A DNA stretch of 64,000 nucleotides from Leadbetterella sp040829825 (GTDB lineage Bacteria; Bacteroidota; Bacteroidia; Cytophagales; Spirosomataceae): the NCBI RefSeq assembly GCF_040829825.1, contig NZ_JBFOLH010000011.1. The stretch is one strand, 5' to 3'. Positions 16,602 through 25,573 of the stretch are shown here, in pieces. Every line of letters starts with the position of its first letter. The stretch's first letter is position 1. The notes under the pieces were generated by a model. That model searched no databases. It was not told the origin of the DNA and was given only the letters and a program-made list of their open reading frames with translations. A program made the position numbers and the translations under genes.

Positions 16602-18926
16602 TTAATTCGCCATTTCCGAAATAAACTTGATCCGCATCAGCCGGAGCTCTTCTTCGGTAACCTCTTCTTCGTAATCTTCAAATTCTTTCAGCGCAGCCCG
16701 GATATCATCCGATGAAGAGGTCATGAAATATTCGTAAATATCCAGCTGTTTCTCCTTGTCAATCACCTGGTTGATGTAGTAATCCAGGTTCAGCTTGGTG
16801 CCGGAGAAGCAAATGCTTTCAATTTCGGAAATGATCTCTTCTGCTGACATTTCCTTGGCTTCGGCAATATCTTCCAGGTCGATCTTCCGGTCAATCTGCT
16901 GGATGATAAAGATCTTGGTTTTTGACTTGTTTACTGTGGTTTTCACCATCAGGTCGTGCGTGGTCTCGATCTCGTTGTCTTCCACATACTTGTTGATCAG
17001 GTCCAGGAAAGGCTTGCCGAACTTCTGCACCTTACCCATGCCCACACCGTTCACCTGGGCCAGCTCATTGGCATTAGAAGGGTAGGTAGTGGCCATTTCT
17101 TCCAGGGAAGGATCCTGGAATACCACGTAAGGCGGTACGTTCTTTTCTTTGGCTATTTTCTTCCGGAGCGACTTCAGCAGCTCCAGCAGGGCCTGGTCAG
17201 AGGCGCCTGATCCGCCGGCATTGCCCGGTGTCTGCTGCAGCTCGTCTTCCCCGCTTCCTTCGGTTTCGTTGAGGTCATGATCTTCATGGAAAGTCACCGT
17301 ATACGGGTCTTTCAGGTAGTCTGCTCCTTTTTGCGACACCTTAATCACCCCGTAATTGTCAATGTCTTTTTCCAGGTAGCCGAAAACCATCAGCTGCCGG
17401 ATGATCGACACCCATTTATCGGAAGCAGACAGGCGGCCGTCGGCGTTAATATCAGCCTTGGGCTTGCGGTTAACCACAATCGCGTCTTCGTCTTCCTCCT
17501 CTTCCTCGTCTTCAAACTTGTCTTCCAGGTCAAAATACTTCAGTCCTTTACCGAAATATTCCAGCTTATCGTGCTCGTAGCTCTGAATGGCCGGATTATC
17601 TTTGGTATTGCCGGTAAGAATATCGGCAATGTGGTTGGCTGAAAAACGCTGCTCTGTTTTCAGGATGGTGCTGATCACCAGCTCCACCTCTTCCTTGCCC
17701 TTGAAGGTTTTGGTGGGCTTCTTACAGTTATCGCAGAAGCCGCAGTCCTTATCCATCTGTTCTCCGAAATAAGAGAGCAGCTGCCTTCTACGGCATACGC
17801 CCAGGGAAGAATACGCCACCATTTCCATTAAGAGCGCTTTGGCGTTGTCTCTTTCGGTAACGTTTTTATCCTTATTGAATTTCTCGAGCTTGGTAATATC
17901 GTCCAGCGCATAAAACATAAGACAGGTACCGTCCAGTCCGTCTCTCCCGCCACGGCCGGTCTCCTGGTAGTAGCCTTCCAGCGACTTGGGCGCATCGTAA
18001 TGTACCACAAAGCGTACATCGGGCTTGTCGATACCCATACCGAAGGCAATGGTGGCCACCACGATGTCGCAGTTCTCGTTCAGGAAAGCATCCTGGTTTT
18101 TCATGCGCACGTCAGAATCCAGGCCAGCGTGGTAAGGCAGGGCCTTGAAGCCGTTCACATTCAGCAGCTCGGCAATTTCTTCCACCTTCTTACGGCTGAG
18201 GCAGTACACAATGCCTGACTTTCCTTTGTTCTGTGAAACAAATTTGATCAGCTGTTTTTTGGCGTTCAGCTTGGGCCGTACTTCATAATACAAGTTGGCC
18301 CGGTTAAAAGAGGTCTTGAAGATCACTGAATCATCCATGTTCAGGCTCTTTTTGATATCCAGCTGAACCTTGGGCGTGGCCGTGGCCGTCAGTGCTATAA
18401 TAGGCAGGTTGTTATCAATATTCTCGATGATGTCCTTGATCTTCCGGTACTCAGGCCTGAAATCGTGTCCCCATTCCGAGATACAGTGGGCCTCGTCTAC
18501 GGCTACAAAAGAGATTTTGGCCTTTTTCAGGAACTCAAGGTTATCTTCTTTGGTCAGTGATTCGGGGGCAATGTACAACAGCTTGCATACGCTGTTGATC
18601 ACATCATTTTTCACCCTGTTCATTTCTGATTTATTCAGGGTGCTGTTCAGGAACTGGGCATTAACACCATAGGCGGAAAGCTGATCCACCTGGTTTTTCA
18701 TCAGCGCAATAAGCGGTGATATAACAATGGCTGTTCCTTCAAGAACGGTTGCCGGAAGCTGGTAACACAGTGATTTCCCTGCCCCGGTAGGCATGATCAC
18801 AAAGGTGTTTTTTCCGGAGACCACACTCTTAATAATTTTTTCCTGTTCCCCTCTAAAGTTATCGAAGCCGAAAATTTCCTTTAGGTTTTGCTTCAATCTT
18901 TGTTCTACTGATGATTCTGAAATCAT
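16602..18926 (-). CDS. recQ: ATP-dependent DNA helicase RecQ
   Basis: A 774-residue 3'-5' DNA helicase. Visible motifs: Walker A PTGAGKS (residues 46-52), DEAH box VDEAHCISEWGHDFR (from 143), motif VI QETGRGGRDG, and the zinc-binding cysteines CRRRQLLSYFGE...CGFCDNC of the RecQ-C-terminal domain. A winged-helix region and an HRDC domain (about residues 590-660) follow. The protein is somewhat longer than the usual 600-730 because of an acidic insertion (EDEEEEEDEDA, about residue 480) and a C-terminal extension. RecQ acts in recombination and replication fork repair. The gene is divergent from kdsD and convergent with the radical SAM gene, 7 bp apart. Confidence 0.93.
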   Translation of the reverse strand: MISESSVEQRLKQNLKEIFGFDNFRGEQEKIIKSVVSGKNTFVIMPTGAGKSLCYQLPATVLEGTAIVISPLIALMKNQVDQLSAYGVNAQFLNSTLNKSEMNRVKNDVINSVCKLLYIAPESLTKEDNLEFLKKAKISFVAVDEAHCISEWGHDFRPEYRKIKDIIENIDNNLPIIALTATATPKVQLDIKKSLNMDDSVIFKTSFNRANLYYEVRPKLNAKKQLIKFVSQNKGKSGIVYCLSRKKVEEIAELLNVNGFKALPYHAGLDSDVRMKNQDAFLNENCDIVVATIAFGMGIDKPDVRFVVHYDAPKSLEGYYQETGRGGRDGLDGTCLMFYALDDITKLEKFNKDKNVTERDNAKALLMEMVAYSSLGVCRRRQLLSYFGEQMDKDCGFCDNCKKPTKTFKGKEEVELVISTILKTEQRFSANHIADILTGNTKDNPAIQSYEHDKLEYFGKGLKYFDLEDKFEDEEEEEDEDAIVVNRKPKADINADGRLSASDKWVSIIRQLMVFGYLEKDIDNYGVIKVSQKGADYLKDPYTVTFHEDHDLNETEGSGEDELQQTPGNAGGSGASDQALLELLKSLRKKIAKEKNVPPYVVFQDPSLEEMATTYPSNANELAQVNGVGMGKVQKFGKPFLDLINKYVEDNEIETTHDLMVKTTVNKSKTKIFIIQQIDRKIDLEDIAEAKEMSAEEIISEIESICFSGTKLNLDYYINQVIDKEKQLDIYEYFMTSSSDDIRAALKEFEDYEEEVTEEELRLMRIKFISEMAN

Positions 18927-19044
18927 ATACGCTATGACTTTTATTCGATATCTGTTAAAGTATGGCTAATTTACTAAAAATAACACTTCACAAATAAATT
19001 CTCCTAAAAATATTATTTGTGAAAAGTTTTCGGATTTCTGAAGC

Positions 19045-19052
19045 TAATTTTG
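19045..19052 (+). promoter_or_regulatory. Bacteroidota -7 promoter element for kdsD
   Basis: TAATTTTG matches the TAnnTTTG consensus exactly and ends 9 bp before the ATG at 19062, implying a very short or absent 5' untranslated region. A TTTG at 19016-19019 is 25 bp upstream, longer than the usual spacing for a -33 element. Confidence 0.45.
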
Positions 19053-19061
19053 TACCTCAAA

Positions 19062-20051
19062 ATGAGCCCGGAAAAAGTGGAGACGAAAGTAGAAAAAAAT
19101 ATAATTGATACCGCCAAAAAAGTTTTGCTGGATGAATCAGAGGCTATTAAATCTTTGATAAATACAATTGACAGCGGTTTTGAAGAGGTTGTAAATGTGA
19201 TCCTGGGATCACGCGGGAAAGTAGTGCTCTCCGGAATCGGTAAAAGCGCCATCATTGCACAGAAAATAACGGCTACCCTGAACTCTACAGGACAGCAGGC
19301 GGTTTTCATGCATGCCACAGATGCCGTACACGGTGACCTGGGCATTATTGACGACGAAGATGTGGTGATCATCCTCTCCAAAAGCGGCAATACGCCGGAG
19401 CTGAAAGTGCTGGTGCCCCTGATCAGGCGGCTGCCTAACCGGCTGGTTGCCATGGTTTCAGATACAAGCTCTTTCCTGGCTAAAAATTCGGATTATGTGC
19501 TGAATGCGCATGTAGACCGCGAGGCCTGTCCCCTGAACCTGGCACCCACTACGTCTACCACGGTATCGCTGGCGCTGGGAGACGCCCTGGCGGTATGCCT
19601 GCTGGAAGCCCGGGGCTTCAGTAACCGCGACTTTGCCCGGTTTCATCCCGGCGGGGCGCTCGGGAAAAAGCTTTATCTTAAGGTGTCGGATATTTACCCG
19701 CAGAACGAGGTGCCGGTGGTCAGCGAACAGGCATCTATGGAAGACGTGATCCTGGAGATGACGTCGAGAAGACTGGGTACTACGGCCGTAGTAGACAGTG
19801 CCGGACGCCTGTCAGGGATCATCACCGACGGCGATCTCCGTAGAAAATTAAAGGAAAAGAAGGATATTTTTACTTTAAAAGCCATAGATTTGATGAGCAG
19901 AAATCCTAAAGTGATCTCTAAGGATGAATATGCCGTTAATGCACTCAACAAAATGCAGGAATTGAGCATTACACAATTAGTAGTGGAAGAAAACGAGAAG
20001 GTGCTCGGATTTATTCATCTCCATGATTTGTTGCGGGAGGGGCTGGTTTAA
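19062..20051 (+). CDS. kdsD: KpsF/GutQ family arabinose-5-phosphate isomerase
   Basis: A 329-residue protein. The SIS domain shows SGIGKSAIIAQKITATLNSTG, AVHGDLGIIDDEDVVIILSKSGNTPE and LPNRLVAMVSD; two CBS domains fill the C-terminal part (from about residue 205: VSDIYPQNEVPVV and FTLKAIDLMSRNPKVI). This layout is that of D-arabinose 5-phosphate isomerases, which convert ribulose-5-phosphate to arabinose-5-phosphate for Kdo synthesis in lipopolysaccharide. The ATG at 19062 is preferred over an upstream TTG at 19050, which is part of the -7 element. nadB follows 32 bp downstream, probably on the same transcript. Confidence 0.9.
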   Translation: MSPEKVETKVEKNIIDTAKKVLLDESEAIKSLINTIDSGFEEVVNVILGSRGKVVLSGIGKSAIIAQKITATLNSTGQQAVFMHATDAVHGDLGIIDDEDVVIILSKSGNTPELKVLVPLIRRLPNRLVAMVSDTSSFLAKNSDYVLNAHVDREACPLNLAPTTSTTVSLALGDALAVCLLEARGFSNRDFARFHPGGALGKKLYLKVSDIYPQNEVPVVSEQASMEDVILEMTSRRLGTTAVVDSAGRLSGIITDGDLRRKLKEKKDIFTLKAIDLMSRNPKVISKDEYAVNALNKMQELSITQLVVEENEKVLGFIHLHDLLREGLV

Positions 20052-20083
20052 CCATTAGCTGACAGCTAAAAGCTTTTATACAC

Positions 20084-21718
20084 ATGAAGAAAGTTGATTT
20101 TTTAGTCATTGGCTCGGGCATTGCGGGCCTCAGTTTTGCATTGAAGGCCGCAAAGAAAGGCAAAGTGCTGATTCTTACCAAAGTAAACGCCGATGAAACC
20201 AATACCAAATATGCACAGGGCGGAATAGCCACGGTTTTTGACCCGGTGACCGACTCTTTTGAAAAACATATCCAGGATACACTTATTGCCGGTGACGGCC
20301 TTTGCGATAAAGATATAGTAGAGATCGTGGTTTCTGAAGGCCCTGCCCGGATCAGGGAGCTGATCGACTACGGCACTAACTTCGACAAGATGGAAACCGG
20401 TGAATATAACCTTACCCGCGAGGGCGGTCACTCTGAAAACCGGATCCTGCATTACAAAGATATCACCGGGTGGGAAATTGAGCGGGCCCTGCTGGAACAG
20501 GCTTCCAAGCAGCCGAATATCGAGATCCTGACCCACTATTTTGCCGTAGAAGTGATTACCCAGCACCACCTGGGTGAAAAATCACACGGGAACGTGGAAA
20601 GCTATGGGGTGTACGCTCTGAACGTTAATACCCTGGAGGTAGAAACTATCCTTTCGAAAGTAACGGTTATGGCCTCAGGCGGTGCCGGCCAGATTTATTC
20701 TTCCACCACCAACCCGGTCATTGCTACCGGCGACGGCATCGCAATGGTATACCGCGCCGGCGGAAAGGTACGTGACATGGAGATGATCCAGTTTCACCCT
20801 ACGTCATTGTATAACCCGGGAACCTTCCCCAGCTTTCTCATTACAGAAGCCGTACGGGGAGAGGGAGGTGTTCTGCGCGACAAGAACGGCCGCGAGTTTA
20901 TGTACGACTATGACGAGCGGGGATCGCTGGCGCCGCGCGATATCGTGGCCCGCTCCATTGATGCTGAAATGAAAAAATCGGGGGAAGAGCACGTGTGGCT
21001 CGATATCACCCATAAGCCGAAAGAATTTATCCTGCAGCACTTCCCGAATATCTATGAGAAATGCCTGAGCATAGGGATAGACATTACCAAAGACTACATC
21101 CCGGTAACGCCGGCAGCGCATTACCTGTGCGGCGGAATATGGGTAGACGAGTTTGGGCGTACATCGATCAGGAACCTCTACGCCTGCGGTGAGTGCTCTT
21201 CTACCGGGTTGCACGGCGCAAACCGCCTGGCCTCCAACTCGCTGCTGGAAGCGGCCGTTTTTGCCAACCGGATCGCCATGAATGCGCTCGAAATAATTGA
21301 CTCGCTGGAATATGAGAACCGGGTGCCCGACTGGAACGAATTCGGGGCGGTGCAGTCGAATGAAGAAATCCTGGTTTCGCACAATACGCGGGAGCTGCAG
21401 AAGATGATGTCTGACTACGTGGGCATTGTACGCTCAGACTTCCGGCTTGACCGGGCAGAAACCCGTATGCGCATGCTGAAAGACGAGACCGAAGCGTTTT
21501 ACCGGAAAACCAAGCTGTCTGTCAAGCTCTGTGAGCTGAGAAACCTGATTCTCTGCGCCCAGATGGTTATCCAGTCGGCGAAAAAACGCAAAGAGTCGCG
21601 GGGGCTTCATTTTAATACTGACTACCCCTATAAATTGGGCGGGGAACCGGAGAATACGGTTTTGGTCAGGGGGCATAGCAGTGCATCACGGACCGTGAGC
21701 TCCGGGTTAGGAAGTTAA
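20084..21718 (+). CDS. nadB: L-aspartate oxidase NadB
   Basis: A 544-residue FAD enzyme of the succinate dehydrogenase/fumarate reductase flavoprotein family. The dinucleotide-binding motif GSGIAGLSFAL is at residues 9-19; TKYAQGGIATVFD, MEMIQFHPTSLYNPG, RGEGGVLRDKNGREFM and GLHGANRLASNSLLEA are diagnostic NadB blocks. It oxidises aspartate to iminoaspartate, the first step of de novo NAD synthesis. nadA and nadC are not in the window, so the pathway genes are dispersed. The gene probably shares the kdsD transcript. A GTTAAATTTAAC palindrome followed by T-rich sequence overlaps the stop and could terminate transcription. Confidence 0.95.
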   Translation: MKKVDFLVIGSGIAGLSFALKAAKKGKVLILTKVNADETNTKYAQGGIATVFDPVTDSFEKHIQDTLIAGDGLCDKDIVEIVVSEGPARIRELIDYGTNFDKMETGEYNLTREGGHSENRILHYKDITGWEIERALLEQASKQPNIEILTHYFAVEVITQHHLGEKSHGNVESYGVYALNVNTLEVETILSKVTVMASGGAGQIYSSTTNPVIATGDGIAMVYRAGGKVRDMEMIQFHPTSLYNPGTFPSFLITEAVRGEGGVLRDKNGREFMYDYDERGSLAPRDIVARSIDAEMKKSGEEHVWLDITHKPKEFILQHFPNIYEKCLSIGIDITKDYIPVTPAAHYLCGGIWVDEFGRTSIRNLYACGECSSTGLHGANRLASNSLLEAAVFANRIAMNALEIIDSLEYENRVPDWNEFGAVQSNEEILVSHNTRELQKMMSDYVGIVRSDFRLDRAETRMRMLKDETEAFYRKTKLSVKLCELRNLILCAQMVIQSAKKRKESRGLHFNTDYPYKLGGEPENTVLVRGHSSASRTVSSGLGS

Positions 21719-21791
21719 ATTTAACTTTCTTTTTGTTTTTATTTATAGGAATAATTCGGAAATTTGCAAATGTTTTTAGCTGAACAGATAT

Positions 21792-22016
21792 ATGGACAGG
21801 CTTAAATACTTACTTGAAAGTAATCTTTTTGGGGTTTGTACAAGGATAGGGCAGAAGCTGAATTTCTCGGCAGCCACTATACGAAAATACTTTATCTACG
21901 CCTCATTTTTTACCTTAGGGTCTCCCGTTATTATTTACCTTATTCTGGCTTTCTGGATGGAAGTGCGTAAAACCATCCGGAACAGCAACCACCCGAGCGT
22001 CTGGGAGCTGGAATAA
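21792..22016 (+). CDS. PspC domain protein, small membrane protein
   Basis: A 74-residue protein consisting of a PspC domain: LFGVCTRIGQKLNFSAATIRKYFIYASF then a hydrophobic helix SPVIIYLILAFWM. In other phyla PspC is the membrane partner of the phage-shock-protein envelope stress response; stand-alone short PspC proteins are common in Bacteroidota with no proven role. No other psp genes are nearby. It ends 8 bp before the stop of the convergent nuoD gene. Confidence 0.8.
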   Translation: MDRLKYLLESNLFGVCTRIGQKLNFSAATIRKYFIYASFFTLGSPVIIYLILAFWMEVRKTIRNSNHPSVWELE

Positions 22017-22024
22017 TCAATTCT

Positions 22025-23242
22025 TCACCGGTCTACTTCGCCCATCACCAGGTCAAGTGACCCGATAATGGCAATCAGGTCAGCTACCAGGATGCCTTTG
22101 GCAATAGCCGGCAAAACAGAAAGGTTATGGAAGGAGCAGGCCCGGCATTTTACCCGCACGGGTACGTCGCTACGGCCGTCGGTTCTGAAAAAGAAGCCCA
22201 GCTCTCCCTTGGGATTTTCGGCCCGTACATAAAAATCGGTTTCTTTGGGGCGGATCTTCTTGGGTACATACGCCTGCGGGTCGAAATCAGGAGTACGCTT
22301 ATGCGCTTTGGTGAGCTTTTCGAGGCATTGGTCAATGATGCGGAGCGACTGGTGGCATTCCTGCAGGCGTACGAAATTCCGGTCCCAGCAGTCCCCGGTT
22401 TTGCCCATGGCCCCCTGTCCTGTAGGAATATCAAACTCTATCTCCGGGTAAACCGAATAGGCATCGGTTTTGCGCAGATCGTATTTCAGCCCCGAACCCC
22501 GCAATACCGGGCCGGTGCAGCCGTAGTTAATGGCCAGGTCAAGCGGTAAAACCCCTACATTGGCCGTACGGTTAATGAAGATGTGGTTGTCAATGATAAT
22601 TTGTTGCAGCTCAATGAGCTTGGGGCGTACATAGGCTGCAAACTCGCGGCATTTTTCTTCGAAGCCAATGGGCAGATCGTAGAAAAGGCCCCCTATCCAG
22701 ATGTAATTGTACAGCAGCCGGGCCCCGGATACCCATTCCAGCATGCGCAGAATGGTTTCGCGGTCGCGGAAAAGCCACAAAAAAGGGGTGGGAGCACCGA
22801 TATCAATGGCATACGAGCCGATAGCGATAAAATGGGAGGCCAGCCGGTTCAGCTCGGCCACCAGCACCCGGATGTACTCGATGCGTTTGGGCAGGGTACC
22901 TTCTATGCCCAGCATCTTTTCCACGCCCATGGCGTAGGCGTGCTCGGAATTCATGGAGCCCAGGTAATCCAGCCGGTCTACATAGGGAATAACCTGGTTA
23001 AACGGGAGCGATTCGGCATGTTTTTCAAAGCACCGGTGCAGGTAACCCAGATGCGGAACAACTTCACGGATCAGCTCACCGTCTGACACGACCTCCAGGC
23101 GGAGCACACCGTGGGTAGAAGGGTGCTGCGGGCCGAGATTCAGGATCATTTCCTCTTCGGCCAGATCTTCTTCTTTAAATTTGACCGGTTCAGAGTCTGT
23201 TAAATATTCAGCCCTATATTTGTATTCAATTATTTTCTGCAT
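22025..23242 (-). CDS. nuoD: NADH-quinone oxidoreductase subunit D, solitary
   Basis: About 405 residues matching the 49-kDa quinone-site subunit of respiratory complex I. The blocks LNLGPQHPSTHGVLRLEV, HLGYLHRCFEK, VDRLDYLGSMNSEHAYA, RGSGLKYDLRK and the C-terminal DLVMGEVDR are complete and in order. It lacks the CxxC pairs of NiFe hydrogenases, which excludes that related family. The start is set at the ATG at 23242; another ATG at 23260 would lie upstream of a TAAATTTG -7 element. No other complex I genes flank it, which is unusual because nuo genes are normally one operon. It is divergent from the hypothetical gene at 23285. Confidence 0.9.
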   Translation of the reverse strand: MQKIIEYKYRAEYLTDSEPVKFKEEDLAEEEMILNLGPQHPSTHGVLRLEVVSDGELIREVVPHLGYLHRCFEKHAESLPFNQVIPYVDRLDYLGSMNSEHAYAMGVEKMLGIEGTLPKRIEYIRVLVAELNRLASHFIAIGSYAIDIGAPTPFLWLFRDRETILRMLEWVSGARLLYNYIWIGGLFYDLPIGFEEKCREFAAYVRPKLIELQQIIIDNHIFINRTANVGVLPLDLAINYGCTGPVLRGSGLKYDLRKTDAYSVYPEIEFDIPTGQGAMGKTGDCWDRNFVRLQECHQSLRIIDQCLEKLTKAHKRTPDFDPQAYVPKKIRPKETDFYVRAENPKGELGFFFRTDGRSDVPVRVKCRACSFHNLSVLPAIAKGILVADLIAIIGSLDLVMGEVDR

Positions 23243-23247
23243 CCTTG

Positions 23248-23255
23248 CAAATTTA
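23248..23255 (-). promoter_or_regulatory. Possible -7 promoter element for nuoD
   Basis: TAAATTTG on the minus strand matches TAnnTTTG and ends 5 bp before the ATG at 23242, which would make the message nearly leaderless. It falls inside the reading frame if the upstream ATG at 23260 is used, so it bears on the start choice. Confidence 0.35.
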
Positions 23256-23284
23256 ATCATACTCTTCGTTTAAAACCTATTGAA

Positions 23285-23848
23285 ATGCATGAAATAGAAC
23301 CTTTTTATAACTGGAACCGCTACTACCTTCCGTACGAAGATAAGAGAAGCCCGTTTTACGGGAAAGAGCAGGCGGTAAACTATGAAAATGCAGTATACGG
23401 GTATGTTATTCACCCCGATTGGGACTTTATAGGCTCTGAAACGCTGTACGTGAAACTTTTAATGGTAAATTACCAGCTGAAGTATGCCGTTATAGAGCTT
23501 TTCGGAGAGTGGAACGACACCCTGCACAACGATATCATGTACCTGAAGCGGGGAGTGATTGACAAGCTGCTGAAAAACGGGATCCGGCAATTTATACTGA
23601 TCGGCGAAAACCTGTTCCAGTTTCACGGGGGCGAAGATGATTATTACCAGGAATGGTTTGAAGACGTGGAAGACGGCTGGATCGCCGTATTGAACCTGCG
23701 TAAATTTGTGATGGAAGAAATTGAAAAATACAAGCTGGATTACTATATGCACCTGGGCGGAACCCTGCAGATGGAAAACTGGCGTACCCTTAAGCCGGAT
23801 GTGTTTTTCGCGCTGGTTTCCACGCTGATTCAGCGGCGGCTGGGGTGA
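23285..23848 (+). CDS. Conserved-looking hypothetical protein
   Basis: A 187-residue soluble protein with no signal peptide or membrane helix. It is rich in aromatic and acidic residues (FYNWNRYYLPYED, HGGEDDYYQEWFEDVEDGW). I do not recognise a family with certainty. The predicted alternation of strands and helices (KYAVIELFGEW, IRQFILIGENLF, GWIAVLNLRKF) suggests an alpha/beta fold. The reading frame has normal codon use for this genome and a start 43 bp from nuoD on the opposite strand, so it is probably a real gene. It ends at a direct-repeat element. Confidence 0.65.
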   Translation: MHEIEPFYNWNRYYLPYEDKRSPFYGKEQAVNYENAVYGYVIHPDWDFIGSETLYVKLLMVNYQLKYAVIELFGEWNDTLHNDIMYLKRGVIDKLLKNGIRQFILIGENLFQFHGGEDDYYQEWFEDVEDGWIAVLNLRKFVMEEIEKYKLDYYMHLGGTLQMENWRTLKPDVFFALVSTLIQRRLG

Positions 23849-23860
23849 GGGGGGAAAGTG

Positions 23861-23902
23861 AAAAGTGAATAGTTAAAAGTTAAAAGTGAATAGTTAAAAG
23901 TT
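23861..23902. repeat. Two tandem 21-bp AAAAGTGAATAGTTAAAAGTT units
   Basis: Two head-to-tail copies of a 21-bp unit (AAAAGTGAATAG followed by TTAAAAGTT) occupy 23861-23902 between the hypothetical gene and the serine acetyltransferase gene. The word AAAAGTTAA is shared with the inverted repeats at 3.2 and 7.8 kb, but here only one arm is present. Confidence 0.6.
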
Positions 23903-23954
23903 AAGGTGGGGTTGGGAACGGGAAGCCGTTATTGTGGGGTTAAAATTTATACAG

Positions 23955-24764
23955 ATGAAAGAATTTATCAACTACTTGTTTGAGAAGCACCAGAATGTGC
24001 CCGATATCCCGCCATCGGAAGTGATTTCGGGCTGGGCGCTGAAGGTGTTTAACCTGCTTTTCCCGGAGCGGAGCAAAGATTTTTTCAGGAGCGTGGATGA
24101 GGTGGAAGGAGAGTTCTGGAATATCGGCGATGAGCTGAAGTCAATCCTGGATGCCACTGCCGAATGCCGCGGCTGCGGAGCGGAAGAGAAAGCCGCGCTG
24201 CTGGTGGAGGAGATCCCTGAGCTTTACCGCCTGCTCTCTACCGACCTGGATTCTATCCTGAACGGTGACCCGGCAGCCCGTTCCAAATTTGAGATCGTGC
24301 GGGTATACCCGGGCTTTTTTGCCATCTTTTTCTACCGGCTGGCACATATCCTGCATCGCCTGGAGATCAGCTATATTCCGCGTATTCTCACAGAATATGC
24401 CCATTCCCGAACGGGTATCGACATTCACCCGGGCGCCCGTATCGGCGAACATTTCTATATTGACCACGGAACAGGCGTGGTGATCGGCGAAACTACCGAG
24501 ATCGGGAAAAACGTGAAGATCTACCAGGGGGTGACCCTGGGGGCTTTGTTTGTGGAGAAATACATGGCCAATACCAAGCGACACCCCACGGTAGAAGATA
24601 ACGTGATCATTTATGCCGGGGCCACCATCCTGGGCGGGAAGACGGTTATCGGCGAAAACAGCGTTATTGGCGGGAATGTCTGGCTGACCAGGAGCGTTCC
24701 GCCCAATTCTACGGTATATCATAAGCCGGAAATCCAGGTGATCAATAACGAAAACAGCCTCTGA
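23955..24764 (+). CDS. cysE: Serine O-acetyltransferase
   Basis: A 269-residue protein whose C-terminal part is a left-handed beta-helix of hexapeptide repeats: IDIHPGARIGEHFYIDHGTGVVIGETTEIGKNVKIYQGVTLGA is the classic CysE/EpsC acetyl-CoA site, split here at IDHGTGVVIGET. The longer all-helical N-terminal region resembles the SAT found in Bacteroidota. The enzyme makes O-acetylserine, the direct precursor of cysteine. The ATG at 23955 is chosen over an in-frame GTG at 23934. The product's own feedback inhibition by cysteine is typical of the family but cannot be judged here. The methyltransferase gene follows immediately. Confidence 0.9.
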   Translation: MKEFINYLFEKHQNVPDIPPSEVISGWALKVFNLLFPERSKDFFRSVDEVEGEFWNIGDELKSILDATAECRGCGAEEKAALLVEEIPELYRLLSTDLDSILNGDPAARSKFEIVRVYPGFFAIFFYRLAHILHRLEISYIPRILTEYAHSRTGIDIHPGARIGEHFYIDHGTGVVIGETTEIGKNVKIYQGVTLGALFVEKYMANTKRHPTVEDNVIIYAGATILGGKTVIGENSVIGGNVWLTRSVPPNSTVYHKPEIQVINNENSL

Positions 24765-24765
24765 G

Positions 24766-25539
24766 GTGCTCATTAATTACCAGGAATACCAGGCCATGTT
24801 TGAGGTGGAAGACCGGATGTGGTGGTATAAAACCCTTCACGACCGGGTCATCCACGAAATAAAAGCCGCTTCACCCGCTTACCGCGACCTTCATATACTG
24901 GATGCCGGCTGCGGCACCGGTGGACTGCTGACCCGGCTGCAGGCTGAGGGAATGACCCGCCTCCGTGGGTTTGACTACAATGCGTACGCAGTAGAATTCT
25001 CGGAGAGCCGGGGCCTGCCCGTCAGCCGGAAAGACATTACGGCCCTTGATTACCCCGCTGAATCGTTTGATGTGGTGATCTCCAATGATGTGCTGTACCA
25101 GTTCGATGACCCGGAGCTGACAGATGCCCTGCGCGGCATTTACCGCGTATTGAAGCCGGGCGGGCTGTTCATTACCAACAACAACGCTTTCCGGGTTTTC
25201 GGAGGAATACATGATTTGGCCGTTGGAAGCAAACGGCGCTTTGTAAAGGCTGACTTCGATCGCTTCCTGGCTCTTTTTCCCGGTTTCCGGGTAGAAAAAG
25301 CTACGTACTGGTCGCTGCTGCTCTCGCCGCTGATCCTGGGCGTAAGGCTCTTTCAGAAGCTGCAGCTCAGGCTGGGATGGATACGGGCAGAAGAGGTGCG
25401 GTCTGATGTGTCGCTGCCTTCACCGGCAATCAATGACTTCCTTTACCGGGTTTGTACGCTGGAAAGGAGGCTGTTAAGACGGGCTCCCTTCGGAAGCTCC
25501 CTTTTTTTGGTTATCCGGAAAGACGATGTATCACAATAA
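24766..25539 (+). CDS. Class I SAM-dependent methyltransferase
   Basis: A 257-residue methyltransferase beginning with GTG one base after the serine acetyltransferase stop. Motif I LDAGCGTGGLLTRL (about residues 44-57), motif II-like LRGFDYNAYAVEFSE, VVISNDVLYQFDDPE and RVLKPGGLFITNN are the standard Rossmann methyltransferase blocks. The N-terminal YQAMFEVEDRMWWYKTLHD pattern is shared with sugar- or lipid-pathway methyltransferases. The GTG start is favoured because an ATG at 24796 would remove part of that conserved region. The C-terminal hydrophobic stretch (LLLSPLILGVRLFQKL) suggests membrane contact. Substrate unknown. Confidence 0.85.
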   Translation: MLINYQEYQAMFEVEDRMWWYKTLHDRVIHEIKAASPAYRDLHILDAGCGTGGLLTRLQAEGMTRLRGFDYNAYAVEFSESRGLPVSRKDITALDYPAESFDVVISNDVLYQFDDPELTDALRGIYRVLKPGGLFITNNNAFRVFGGIHDLAVGSKRRFVKADFDRFLALFPGFRVEKATYWSLLLSPLILGVRLFQKLQLRLGWIRAEEVRSDVSLPSPAINDFLYRVCTLERRLLRRAPFGSSLFLVIRKDDVSQ

Positions 25540-25543
25540 CCCT

Positions 25544-25551
25544 TAATTTTG
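25544..25551 (+). promoter_or_regulatory. Bacteroidota -7 promoter element for gltX
   Basis: TAATTTTG (followed by C) is an exact TAnnTTTG match 22 bp upstream of the gltX ATG, just after the methyltransferase stop. It indicates that gltX has its own promoter. Confidence 0.5.
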
Positions 25552-25573
25552 CACTTTGTTTGAAATTTGAGAT

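Noticed and set aside
22025..23242. NiFe-hydrogenase large subunit
   Set aside because: The CxxC metal-binding pairs are missing and the NuoD blocks are complete.
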